DNA from: Plakobranchus ocellatus
Taxonomy: Eukaryota > Mollusca > Gastropoda > Plakobranchidae
Direction of reading: 5' to 3'
NCBI GenBank assembly: GCA_019648995.1
Contig: BLXT01005072.1
Coordinates: 106,110-126,786 of the forward strand
Length of the DNA: 20,677 nucleotides
Within the stretch, counting starts at the first letter, position 1; each line of letters begins with the position of its first letter. Below the pieces are notes generated by a model. The model was given only the letters and a program-made list of their open reading frames with translations. It was not told the DNA's origin and ran no database searches. Made by a program: the position numbers and the translations under genes. Below are positions 9,016-18,094 of the stretch, one piece after another.

Positions 9016-9580
9016 TCTATAGAGTAGATTGAAATACACTATGAAATAACTCAAATGCATTGCTACATCTTCTGCTCACGAGAAAATGTCCATCGTAGTA
9101 AAACCTCATTGTCGTAGAATTGCACACAACCGTTTTACCCTTTTAGGAAAACACAGGCATTAGAATCATCGGACAGGCAGGTAAATACACCGGGAATGTG
9201 ACATCCAATGCTTTAAAAACATTTATTATCAAAGAGAATAAAACAAGAAACGCAAACTTTGTAAAAGATTTGAGGAAAAGAAAGTGGGAAGATTCTGATA
9301 CATCGCAACTTAGGACTCTTTTTTTTTTCGAATTGTCTATTAATCTATTTGCATCGAACAAATGCAGATTGTTTTTGTACTTGTTTTCCAGTAATGTCCT
9401 TCGACGCCAGTCAGCATATGTCTTTTCTTTATTTCGTTTTGAGTCAGATCTGGCTTTGGAAAAAGGAAAGAGCAATTATCTTTTAGATGAAGAATAGCCC
9501 GAAAAAAGTGATTGCAACCCTTGGATTCCATCTCAATCAGTTCAAATCTTAAACAAGAGGATAACAATTTTTTCTACATA
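9016..9580 (+). repeat. B monomer, sub-family II, full length
   Basis: 565 bp, starting 'tctatagagtagattgaaat'. The head reads 'cacgagaaaatgtccatcgt'. Distal landmarks include 'ctggctttggaaaaaggaaa' and 'cccgaaaaaagtgattgcaa'. The latter reproduces the right-hand half of the chimeric copy at 4801. Confidence 0.88.
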
Positions 9581-10165
9581 ACGATAGGGTAAGGTTGGAA
9601 GACATTATGAAATAACCCGAATTGCCAAAACTAGTTCAAACCAGCAAGTTAGTTTTGGTGGTAAAAAAAGCTATTTTTCAGTAACATTGCACCCTTTTTC
9701 GCTCTTAGGTTGGAAAACGGCACACATTGGACACGTCGGAAGACACTAAAATACGTTGAAAATATGCTTTACATCGAAGGCAAAGGTTTCCTCGTACAGG
9801 TCAATAGCGTCGGGAATCAATAGTGCAAGAGATAAGTATCAAAGTCTTGTCTGTTCATTGCGATGTGGAATGTTTTCATCGATTTTTGCTTCATCACTGA
9901 CGCACCTTCGCCAATAGCTAAGCAAACGCACGCTTAAAAAACCCATAGAAATGCACTAAACTTCTACTCTTTTGCATAATAAAAACATCATACTGGTTTT
10001 GTCCATACAAAAGAATGTTTTGGCTTCATTTTCAAGTCATTTACATGAGGAAAATCGTCGGCAAATTTTGGCTTAAACACTAACTTAAAAACAGGTTGAA
10101 AGCCACAACTTTGATGGCCTTCAGCTCTTACATGACCAGGAAAATATTGAATTTTCTTCCACGTG
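9581..10165 (+). repeat. A1 monomer, sub-family II, full length
   Basis: 585 bp. It lies 3006 bp after the A1 at 6575, i.e. two 1693-bp periods minus the 380-385 bp deletion seen at 8206. The box is eroded to 'ttttggtggtaaaaaa'. 'ttggaaaacggcacacattg' and 'cgatgtggaatgttttcatc' are as in the other copies of the block. Confidence 0.88.
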
Positions 10166-10287
10166 TCGATAACGATAGGTTAAAAAACATTGGTAAATAA
10201 TCAAATTGGCCAAAAAGAGCTCAAACCCGCGAGTTATGTTCGATCGTAGCAAAACCTTTTTGGAATAAAATTTCGCTCTTATTTTTT
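10166..10287 (+). repeat. A2 head fragment, last unit of sub-family II block
   Basis: The copy starts 1700 bp after the previous A2 and has 'caaattggccaaaaagagct' and 'gttatgttcgatcgtagcaa'. It stops after 'aaaatttcgctcttatttt' at about 10287, where a sub-family I B tail is joined. This is the right border of the regular block. Confidence 0.82.
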
Positions 10288-10331
10288 AAGTTTCAAATGG
10301 TATACAAGAGGGTAACAAATTTTTCTGTATA
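10288..10331 (+). repeat. B tail fragment, sub-type Ia
   Basis: 'agtttcaaatggtatacaag' followed by 'agggtaacaaatttttctgt' is the last stretch of a B copy as at 19208-19249. The join is at or just before AGTTT. Confidence 0.75.
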
Positions 10332-10880
10332 TCCATAGAGTAAGATTGAAAGATACTATAAACTAACTCAAATGGCAAGCACTAGCACAAACCTTCAAGT
10401 TAATTTCGATCGTAACAAAATCACTTTTTCAGGAAAATCGCGCCCTTTTCTCTCTTATTTTGGAACCGGCAGACGTTGCGGATATGCTTTTCATCGAAAC
10501 CAAAAGATTCTTCGTACACGTCGACAAATAAGGGGCTAAAAAATGCAAGAATTAAGCATCAAAATGTCATTTCATCGCGATGTGGAATTTGCTAAATGAT
10601 TGTCGCTCTTTTATGGATGAACCTTCATAAATACCTGGGCAACCGCAAGCCTAAAATACAATAACAATACGCTATTTTTCTACACTCTTTCAAGATTAAA
10701 ACATCAAACTGTTTTTGTCCATGCAATTAGGTGTAATTTTTTTTTATTTTGAAGTCATATACTTGGACAAAATCGGCACGTTTCGTCAGAAACACTAGAC
10801 TAAAAACAGGTTTCAGCCCTCAATTGTGTTTATCTTTAGCTCAAAGATAATCAGAACAAAGTTGAAACTCCTCCTACATA
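10332..10880 (+). repeat. A1 monomer, sub-type Ia, with about 30-bp deletion
   Basis: Begins 'tccatagagtaagattgaaa'. The head is 'caagcactagcacaaacc', shared with 13809 and 19250. After 'ggaaccggcagac' it continues directly with 'gttgcggatatgc', losing the 'attggacatgtcggaagacg' region. From an ATG at 10371 the frame stays open for about 56 codons across this deletion. The tail has 'ttggacaaaatcggcacg'. Confidence 0.82.
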
Positions 10881-11420
10881 TTGATAGACTAAGGTCCAAA
10901 GATACTGTTAAAAAGTTTAAATTGCCAGCAACAGCTCAAACTCACGAGTTAGTTTCGATCGAAAGAAAACCATTTTTTTGAAACAGCGAGCATTGGACAC
11001 GTTGAAAGACGCTAGAATACACCGCGAAATTCCTTTTTAGATGAGGCAAAGTTTTCTTTAAATACTTAATAACTACGGAAGGCATTAACGCAAACATTGA
11101 ATTTCGAAATCCAATCACTTCATGGCGATGGTAAATTTTTACCGGTTTTTCCTCTTTTACGGAAGCAATTTTTCGCAAAAATCTGAGCAAAAACATGCCT
11201 TACTCCTTGCACTGATATTATTCTTTTACTTTATTTCATACCGAAGCACAAGATCCTTTGTCTCTAAATATATCAATGCTTTTATTTAGTTTTAAAATCA
11301 TTTACACGGTCAAATCGTCATTTTTTCGTGTAAAATGCAGCCTAAAGGTCGTTGCTAGCTATAATTTTGATCGTCTTTAGCCCAGATTCACCCTAGAGAA
11401 TGTTAAATGTTCTTTCATAT
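10881..11420 (+). repeat. A2 monomer, sub-family I, near full length
   Basis: 540 bp. 'ttgccagcaacagctcaaac' and 'gttagtttcgatcgaaag' carry the box in good form. A short deletion follows the box ('catttttttgaaacagcgag'), removing the usual 'agagtaaaatatcgcac' stretch. The tail has 'tttagcccagattcacccta'. Confidence 0.82.
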
Positions 11421-11984
11421 AGCAATAGAAAAAGAATCAAATACACTATAACATCACTTGAATTGCTTACCTCAATTTTAGTGCACGAGAAAATTTCCAT
11501 CGTTATTAGATCAATATATGTAGAATTTCTCATATTTTCTTAACCTTTTTGGAAACAACAGGCATTGGAGTTATCGCAAGACAGTAAAATATTATGATAA
11601 TAAGGTTTTCAATGATTATACAATTTTTCCTACCCAGGAGAAGAAAAAAAGAAACGTAATCTATGTGATATAAAAGAGAAAAAGTTGGGTAAGATTCTAT
11701 TACACTGCAACTGGGGACTCTTTTTTTTAGTTTTTGTTTCTATAATCTATTCGAAATAGGGTCGAAAGGGTACCGTATAAAAACGATTGTTTTTGTTCAT
11801 TCTTTTCAATAAGATTGATCGATACCAATAACCACAGGTACTTGTTTTTATTTCGTTTTGAATTGAGCTTTAGAAAGGGAGGAAACCAGCTATTTTAAAT
11901 TGAAAATTAGCCAGAAAATCGTGATTGCAACCCTCGGAATCCTTAGCAGTCAGTTTCAAATCTTGTACAAGAAGGTTCTACTTA
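11421..11984 (+). repeat. B monomer, sub-type Ib, full length
   Basis: 564 bp. It shares with the copy at 1371 the variants 'ttggaaacaacaggcattgg', 'gttatcgcaagacagt' and 'tccatcgttatta'. It also keeps the B opening 'actataacatcacttgaatt', which is only partly preserved at 1423. It is the best reference for sub-type Ib. Confidence 0.86.
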
Positions 11985-12737
11985 TCTATAAAGTGAGGTT
12001 CAAAGACACTATAAAATAACTCAATGGCCAGCAATAGTTCCAACCCGCGAGTTAATTTCGATTGTAACAATGCCATTTTTTCAGCAAAATCGCGCCCTTT
12101 CTCTTTCTCATTTTGGAAACGGCAGGCATTATACAGGTCGGAAGTCTCTAAAATACGTTGCGCATGTGCTTTTTATCGACAGCAAAAGGTTCTATGTACA
12201 CGTCAACTAAATAGCTCAAACCCTCGAGTTAATTTCGATCGTAACAAAGCCATTTTGAATCAAAATCGCGCTTAATTCTTTCTTTTTTTTGAAACGACAG
12301 ACATTATACAGGTCGGAAGACTCTAAAATACGTTGCGGATGTGCTTTTCATCGAAAAAAAATGGTTCTATATACACTTCAACAACGACGGAGGTCAAAAA
12401 TGCAAGAAGCACACATCGAAAACCTGTCATTTCATCGCGATTTGCAATTTGCTGATTGATTTTCAATCTTTTATGGATGAACATTCATAAATACCTAAGA
12501 GCAAAAACAAGCTAAAATACCCTAACAATATGTTATTCTTTCTACTCTATTTCCTGATCAAAACATCAACATTTATTTTTTCCATACAACACAGTTTTTA
12601 TGTTATTTTGAAGTCACTAACTTGGACAGAGTCGATATGTTTTGTCAGAAATGCTAGACTAAAAACAGGTTTTAAGCCTCAATTTTAATCGCCTTTAGCT
12701 CAAAGATAACCAGAAGAGTTGAAATTGCTTCTATATA
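11985..12737 (+). repeat. A1 monomer, sub-type Ib, with 177-bp internal tandem duplication
   Basis: 'cccgcgagttaatttcgatt' at 12045 recurs as 'ccctcgagttaatttcgatc' at 12222, an offset of 177 bp. Both halves contain the box, the gcaggcattatacagg/gacagacattatacagg block and the 'ctaaaatacgttgcg' block. The first half has 'ttttggaaacggca' at 12111-12124. The frame from ATG 12024 passes through the junction and into the second copy in the same phase. The rest is a normal A1 tail. Confidence 0.86.
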
Positions 12738-13245
12738 TTGATAACCTAAAGTCCAAAGACACTATAAAAAAATTTAAATGGCCAGCAGTAGCTTAAACTC
12801 AAGAGTTAGATCGTAAGAAAGCCATTTTAAAGTATAATATCTCATTTTTTCTTTCTTACTTTTGAAAGGGAGGCATTGAACACGTTTAAAGACGCTGAAA
12901 TACATCGCGAAAATGCTTCTCATCGAAAGCAAAGTTTTCTTCAAGATATTCAATAATGACGCAAGCTATCAAAGCAAGAAGTGAGCATCGAAATTATTAT
13001 CACTTCATGGCGATGATGAATTTTTACCACTATTTTCCTCTTTCACGGAAATATTATCGTAAAATCTGAGCAAACACATGCCTTACTCCATGCAGTGATG
13101 TTATTCTTGTACCCTACTTCATGATCGAAGTACGAGATAATTTGTCACTACACATTTGAATGTTTTTATTGAATTTAAAATCAATTTAACAGTTAATATC
13201 GTCGATTCTTTTTTTGAACATTTAGCAAAAAAGCTCGCTGCGAGC
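12738..13245 (+). repeat. A2 monomer, sub-family I, 3' truncated
   Basis: Starts 'ttgataacctaaagtcc'. The box has lost bases ('gagttagatcgtaagaaag'). It runs to 'aaaagctcgctgcgagcc' at 13246, where GCTCG and CGAGC can pair across a three-base loop (13233-13245). The following sequence is a B tail. The last 70 bp or so of A2 are missing. Confidence 0.8.
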
Positions 13246-13359
13246 CAGTAACAATAGGTACTTTTTTTATTTTCTTTTGAATTAGATAGTTTAGGAAAGG
13301 GAGGAAACAACTAATTTTGAAGTAAAAAACAGCAAGAAAAACGTTATTGCATTCCTTGG
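13246..13359 (+). repeat. B distal fragment
   Basis: 'cagtaacaataggtacttt' through 'gggaggaaacaactaatttt' and 'acgttattgcattccttgg' correspond to the distal third of B. The right junction lies at the tetramer GGAA (13358-13361), present in both B ('cttggaatcc') and A2 ('cggaagcattttcg'). Confidence 0.75.
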
Positions 13360-13519
13360 AAGCGTTTTCGGTTAAATATGAGTAAAATATTATGCTCGTT
13401 TGTCTCTACACATTTGAATGTTTTTATATGAATTTTCAATTATTTTCTCGCTAATATCATCGATTTTTTGGTTAAAAATGCAGCCAAAAAGCTCTTTGCG
13501 AGCCATAGTTTATTTACTA
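13360..13519 (+). repeat. A2 tail fragment with internal deletion
   Basis: 'aagcgttttcggttaaatat' then a jump to 'ctcgtttgtctctacacatt' shows loss of the region that normally holds 'cttgtactctacttcatg'. The end ('aaaaagctctttgcgagcca') is the normal A2 tail leading into B. Confidence 0.72.
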
Positions 13520-13808
13520 TCGAAAGAAAAAGGTCTAAATTCAATAATGACGAACATGAATTATTTTTTGTGTGCTTGTTTGTTTCTGTTATCTATTCGA
13601 AAGAGTGTCGAAAATATGCCGCGCAATGCTTTTGTCTTTGTACTCCTTTTCCTGTATTTATTTCCTTTTGAATTAGATTTAGCTTTGGAAGGGAATAAAC
13701 TAACAGTGTTAAAGTGAAAAATAGCCAGAACAACGTGATTGAATCCCTTGGAATCCATCGTAATCAGTTTCAAATCTTATACACGAGGGTAATAAATTTT
13801 TCTGTTTA
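13520..13808 (+). repeat. B monomer, sub-type Ia, internal deletion
   Basis: 'tcgaaagaaaaaggtctaaa' is the B opening. After 'gacgaacatgaatta' (near 13562) it jumps to 'gtgcttgtttgtttctg', missing the box, the cattgg block and the 'gaaacgtaatctatgtgat' region (about 250-300 bp). The distal half is complete up to 'tctgtttatccatagagg'. Confidence 0.76.
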
Positions 13809-14396
13809 TCCATAGAGGAAGATTGAAAGATACTATAAAATAACTCCAAGCACAAGCACAAACCCTCGAGTCAATTTCAATCGTAACAAAATCACTTTTT
13901 CAGGAAAATCGCGCCCTTTTCTCTCTTATTTTGGAAACTGCAGACATTGGACATGTCGGAAGACGCTAAAATACGTTGCGGATGTGCTTTTCATCGAAAG
14001 CAAAAGATTCTTTGTACCCGTCAACAAGGATGGGGGTCAGAAATGCAAGAAGTAAGCATCAAAATATTGTCCTTTCATCGAGATGTGGAATTTTTTAATT
14101 TATTGTCGCTCTTTTATGGATGAACCTCCATAAATACCTGGGCAAACACAAGCCTTAAAATACCATAACTATATGCTATTTTTCTAATCTATATCATGAT
14201 AAAAACATCAAATTGTTTTTGTCCATCCAGTTAAGTGTTTTTTTTTTTTGTTTTTTTTTTTTTTGGAATTCATATACTTTGACAAATCTGCAAGTTTTTT
14301 TTCAAAAACACCAGATTAAAAACAGGTTTTAAGTCTCAATTTTAATCGCATTAAGCTCGAAAATACCCAGAAGAAAATTTAAATTCGTTCTACATA
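13809..14396 (+). repeat. A1 monomer, sub-type Ia, full length
   Basis: 588 bp. 'aagcacaagcacaaaccctc' and 'ttcaggaaaatcgcgccctt' define sub-type Ia. 'gcagacattggacatgtcgg' and 'cgctaaaatacgttgcggat' are close to what I take as the A1 consensus. A T/G-rich run at 14238-14263 has expanded relative to other copies. Confidence 0.86.
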
Positions 14397-14860
14397 GCGA
14401 TAGAGTAAGGGCGAAAGACAACGTTTAAAAATGTAAATGCCCAGCAACAGTTCAAACTCTTAATTAAGATGCACCAGTAGGAAAGACGTTTTATAGTAAA
14501 ATATCGCATCTTTTCTTTTCTTTTTATGGAAACGGCGGGCATTGGACATGTTGGAAGACACTGAAATACATCGAGAAAATACTTTTCACAGAAAACGAAA
14601 TGTTCTTTAAATAATTTAAATAATTCAATAACGACGGAAGCCATAAACGCATGAGATGAGCATCGAAATCCTATCACTTCATGGCCATGGGGAAATTTGG
14701 TTTCTTTTTTCTCTTTTTCCAGAGAGTTTTTGTAAAAATCTGAGTAAACATATACTTTTCTCAATGCAGTGATGTCATTTTTGTACTCTTCTTCATGACC
14801 GAAGCACAAGATTCTTTGTCTCTATACATTTGAATGTTTCTATTTAATTTTAAAATCGTC
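14397..14860 (+). repeat. A2 monomer, sub-family I, 3' truncated
   Basis: The head is strongly diverged: the cgagtt and CGATCG motifs have become 'cttaattaagatgcacca'. 'ggaaacggcgggcattggac' and 'cactgaaatacatcgagaaa' remain. The tail stops at 'ttttaaaatcgtcaatcc', where an A1 tail follows. A minus-strand frame of 139 codons covers 14390-14809. Confidence 0.78.
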
Positions 14861-15020
14861 AATCCAACCTAAGTGTACTAAATTTTTTTTAAAGTCATTT
14901 ACGTGGACAAAATCGGCAAATTTTGTCAGAAACTCTAGTTAAAAAACAGGTTTTAAGCCTTAATTTTAATCGCCTTTATCTCAAAGATAACAAGAAGAAA
15001 GTTGAAATTCCTTTTACATA
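14861..15020 (+). repeat. A1 tail fragment
   Basis: 'agtgtactaaatttttttta' leads into 'agtcatttacgtggacaaaa' and 'gcctttatctcaaagataac', the distal quarter of an A1 copy. The head and middle are absent. Confidence 0.74.
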
Positions 15021-15503
15021 TATACAGAGTAAGGTCCAAAGACTCTGTTAAAAAATTTAAATAGGCAGAAATAGTTCCAACTCTAAGTAGTTTCCATTGT
15101 AATAAAACTACTTTTCCTGCAAAATCGCGTCCTTTTTCTTTCTTATTTCCGAAACGAAAGACATTTGGCAAATCGGAAGACGCTAAAATACATTGCCAAT
15201 GTGCTTTTCATCGAAAGCAAAGGGTAGGGTTTTTCATACATGTCAACAATGACGAAACATCAAAATCCTGTAATTTCATCGCGATGTGGAATTTGTTAAT
15301 TGATTTTCGCTCTTTTATGGATACATCTTCGTAAATATTTAAAAGAACGCAAGCTTAACTCCTTTTATTTCTTCTGTTTAGTTATTTAAATTCGCAAAAT
15401 CGGCAAATTTTGGCTGAAACACTAGCCTAAAAACAGGTATAAAGCGTTATTTGTTATCGCCTTTAGCTCGTGGAAAAACCAGAAGAATGTTGAATTTTTC
15501 ATA
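15021..15503 (+). repeat. A1 monomer with shortened 3' half
   Basis: The head is eroded ('actctaagtagtttccattg'). 'cctgcaaaatcgcgtccttt' and 'aatgtgcttttcatcgaaag' place it in A1. Near 15358 it passes from 'gaacgcaagcttaact' to 'ccttttatttcttctg', losing about 75 bp, then resumes with 'ttggctgaaacactagcc'. Confidence 0.75.
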
Positions 15504-15978
15504 TCGATAGAGTAAGATCGAAAGACACTATTGAGTAATTTAAATGGTCAGCAGCAGCTCAATCGCGCGAGTTGTTTCGATCGTAACCAAGCCAAATGTT
15601 TTTCTTATGTTAGTTTGGAAAAGGCAGGCAATGAGTATATTGGAAGACGCTTAAATACGTGTACAATGTGCCTTTCGTCGAAAGCAAAAGTTTCTTTAAA
15701 TAATTTTAGGGACGCAGCTTCTTAAAGATCTTAGCAAACGGAAGCTAAAATACTAAGACAATAAATATGCCTTTTTTCTACTCTATTTCATGATAAAAAA
15801 AATAAAAGATTTTTTGTTCATACAATTAAGTTTATTTTTATTTTATTATTAAGTAATTAACTTGGTCAAAATCGGCATTTTTGTCAGAAACATTAATTAA
15901 AAATAGATTTTAAGCCTCAATTATAAATGCCTGTAGCTCAAAATTAACGATAAAAAAAATTAAAATTATTTCTACATA
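15504..15978 (+). repeat. A1-type monomer with two deletions
   Basis: Begins with a full 'tcgatagagtaagatcgaaa'. The box is excellent ('gttgtttcgatcgtaacc') and is preceded by 'atcgcgcgag'. The stretch after it and the region after 'taattttagggacgcagc' are shortened. The tail ('acttggtcaaaatcggcat') is A1. The middle ('tttctttaaataatttt') looks more like A2, so it may be a recombinant. Confidence 0.68.
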
Positions 15979-16540
15979 TCGACAGGTCCAAAGACACTGT
16001 TTAAAAATTTAAATGACCAGTAACAGCTCAAACTCTCGAGTTAGTTTCGATCGTAAGAAAGCTGTTTTAGAGTAAAATATCGCACAGTTTGTTTCTTATT
16101 TTTCAAACGACAGGCATTGAACACGTTGGAAGACGCTGAAAATTAGAATGCTTTTCATCGAAAGCAAAGTTTCCTTTAAGAAATTCAATAATGATGGAAG
16201 TTATCAACGCAAAAAGTGAGTATCGAAATCCTATCACTTCATGGCGATGGGGAATTTTTACTTTTTTTTCCTCTTTCATGGAAGCATTTTCGTTAAAATC
16301 TGAGCAAACGCATGCCTAATACCATGCAGTGATGTTATTCTTGTACTATACTTCATAACCGAGGCACGAGATCGTTTGTATCTATACATTTGAATGCTTT
16401 CATTTCATTTTAAAACCATTTACACGGTAATATCTTCGATTTTTTTGGTAAAAATTCAAGAAAAAAAAGCTCATTGCGAGCCATAGTTTGGTCTCCTTTC
16501 ACTTGGATTCAACTTTAAGAATGTTCAATTTTATTTCCTA
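15979..16540 (+). repeat. A2 monomer, sub-family I, full length
   Basis: 562 bp, a good reference copy. It has 'ctcgagttagtttcgatcgt' (16033 onward), 'gacaggcattgaacacgttg', 'cacttcatggcgatgggg', 'cttgtactatacttcataac' and 'aaagctcattgcgagccata'. It ends with the complete A2/B border, 'ttttatttcctatcgaaaga'. Confidence 0.88.
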
Positions 16541-16872
16541 TCGAAAGAGAAAGGTCTAGATCCACAATTTAGGAACATAAATTACTTGCGTTAACTTCAG
16601 CCCACGAGTAAATTCCAATTGTAATAAAACCTATTTTACGTAGAATTTCGAACATTTTCTTAGGCTTTTGGAAATGACAGGCATTTGAATCATCGGAAGG
16701 CAGTAAAATACATCGGGAATATGCTTTTCACTGTTTATAACACTTTTTCGATCTAAGTGAATGAAAAATAAACTTAAACTATGTGATAAAAAAGAGAACA
16801 AGTAGTGGGTACGATTCTACCACACCGCAAATGGTGGACTCTTTTTTTGTTTGTTTGTTTGTTTCTTTTGTT
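16541..16872 (+). repeat. B monomer, sub-type Ia, 3' truncated
   Basis: Intact opening and head ('aacttcagcccacgagtaaa') through 'gtacgattctaccacaccgc'. A (TTTG)n tract occupies about 16842-16864. Just after it the sequence switches to the 'ttcagaaaaatcgcgccctt' region of A1, so the distal B half and the A1 head are both gone. Confidence 0.82.
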
Positions 16873-17294
16873 ACTTTTTCAGAAAAATCGCGCCCTTTTC
16901 TTTCTTACTTCGGAAACGGCAGACATTGGACATGTCAGTAGTCTCTAAAATAAGTTGCGGATGTGCTTTTCATCGAGAGCAAAAGATTCTTCGTACACGT
17001 CAACAAGGAAGGGGGTCAGAAATACAAGAAGTACACATCGAAATCCTGTAATTTCATCGTGATTTGCAATTTCTTAATTGATTTTCAATCTTTTATGGAT
17101 GCACCTTTGTAAATACCTAAGCAAACGCAAGATTAAAATCATACAGGTATGCTTTATATATATATATATTTTTTTCCAAAGCATTAAATTGTTTTTCTAC
17201 ATACAATTTAGTGTTTCATTTTATTATAGGTCATTTACATGAGGAAAATCGGAAAATTTCGGCTGAAACACTAGCCTAAAAACAGGTATAAATC
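16873..17294 (+). repeat. A1 monomer, sub-family I, 5' truncated
   Basis: Starts within the A1 'aaaaatcgcgcccttttctt' block, followed by 'cggaaacggcagacattgg' (16911 onward). A (TA)n run lies at about 17155-17170. The tail reads 'atttacatgaggaaaatcgg' and 'cactagcctaaaaacaggta' and is cut at 'aaatcg' (17294), before its normal end. Confidence 0.8.
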
Positions 17295-17511
17295 GTAGTG
17301 ATGTTACTCTTGTTGTCTACTTCATGACCAAAGCACCAAATCATTTGTCTCTATATATTTGAATGCTTTTATTTGAATTTGAAATTTATTGCGCGATTAA
17401 TATTGTCGTTTTTTTTTCTTGAAAATCCAGCAAAAAAAATCGTTGCGAGCATTAGTTTGATCTCCTTCCACCCGGATTCAACCCAAAGAATGTTAAATTT
17501 TATTTCGTATA
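17295..17511 (+). repeat. A2 tail fragment
   Basis: 'tagtgatgttactcttgttg' and 'cttcatgaccaaagcacc' place the entry in the A2 middle. The rest is a normal A2 end with 'tccttccacccggattcaac', like the copies ending at 3528 and 16540. Confidence 0.8.
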
Positions 17512-18094
17512 TCGAAAAAGAAAAATTTAAATTCACTATTTACGAACATAAATTACTCGTACTTGCCTTGACGTAAGCCCACGAGTAAGTTTCAGTCGTA
17601 ATAAAACCTATTTTACGTAGAATTTCGAACGTTTTGTTAGCTTTTTGGAAATGACCGGCATGGCAATCACCAGAAGACAGTAAATTACATCGGGAATTTA
17701 GTTTTCACTATTTATAACACTTTTCTCATCCAGGTGACTGAAAAAAAAACTTACATCTATGTCATTAACAAAGAGAGAAAATAGTGGGTACGATTTTACA
17801 ACACCGCAAATGGGGACTTATTTTTTTCGTTCGTTTCTTTCTGTTATCGATTCGAAAGCTTGTCCAAAATGTATCGCGCGATGCTATTGTTTTTGTACTC
17901 CTTTTCCTGTAATATCCATCGATACCTGCAGTAAAAGTAGGTACTTTTTTTTATTTCCTTTTGAATTAGATTTAGCTTTGGAAAGGGATGAAATTTTAAA
18001 GTGAAAAATAGCCAGAAAATTATGATTACAACCGTTGGAATCTATCGCAGTCAGTTTCGATTCTTATACAAAAAGGTAATTTTTTTTTTATATG
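17512..18094 (+). repeat. B monomer, sub-type Ia, full length
   Basis: 583 bp. Head 'cccacgagtaagtttcagtc', then 'catcgggaatttagttttca', 'gggtacgattttacaacacc', 'ctttggaaagggatgaaatt' and 'acaaccgttggaatc'. The TTTG tract of the neighbouring Ia copies is represented by 'cgttcgtttctttc'. Confidence 0.86.

Noticed and set aside
14390..14809. Minus-strand open frame of 139 codons as a protein gene
   Set aside because: It covers an A2 monomer. The same strand in sister A2 copies (3094-3276, 10942-11196, 19871-20080) is interrupted or shifted, with no known motif.
17155..17171. TATA-rich run as a promoter
   Set aside because: It is a short (TA)n expansion within an A1 tail, absent from sister copies, with no downstream gene.
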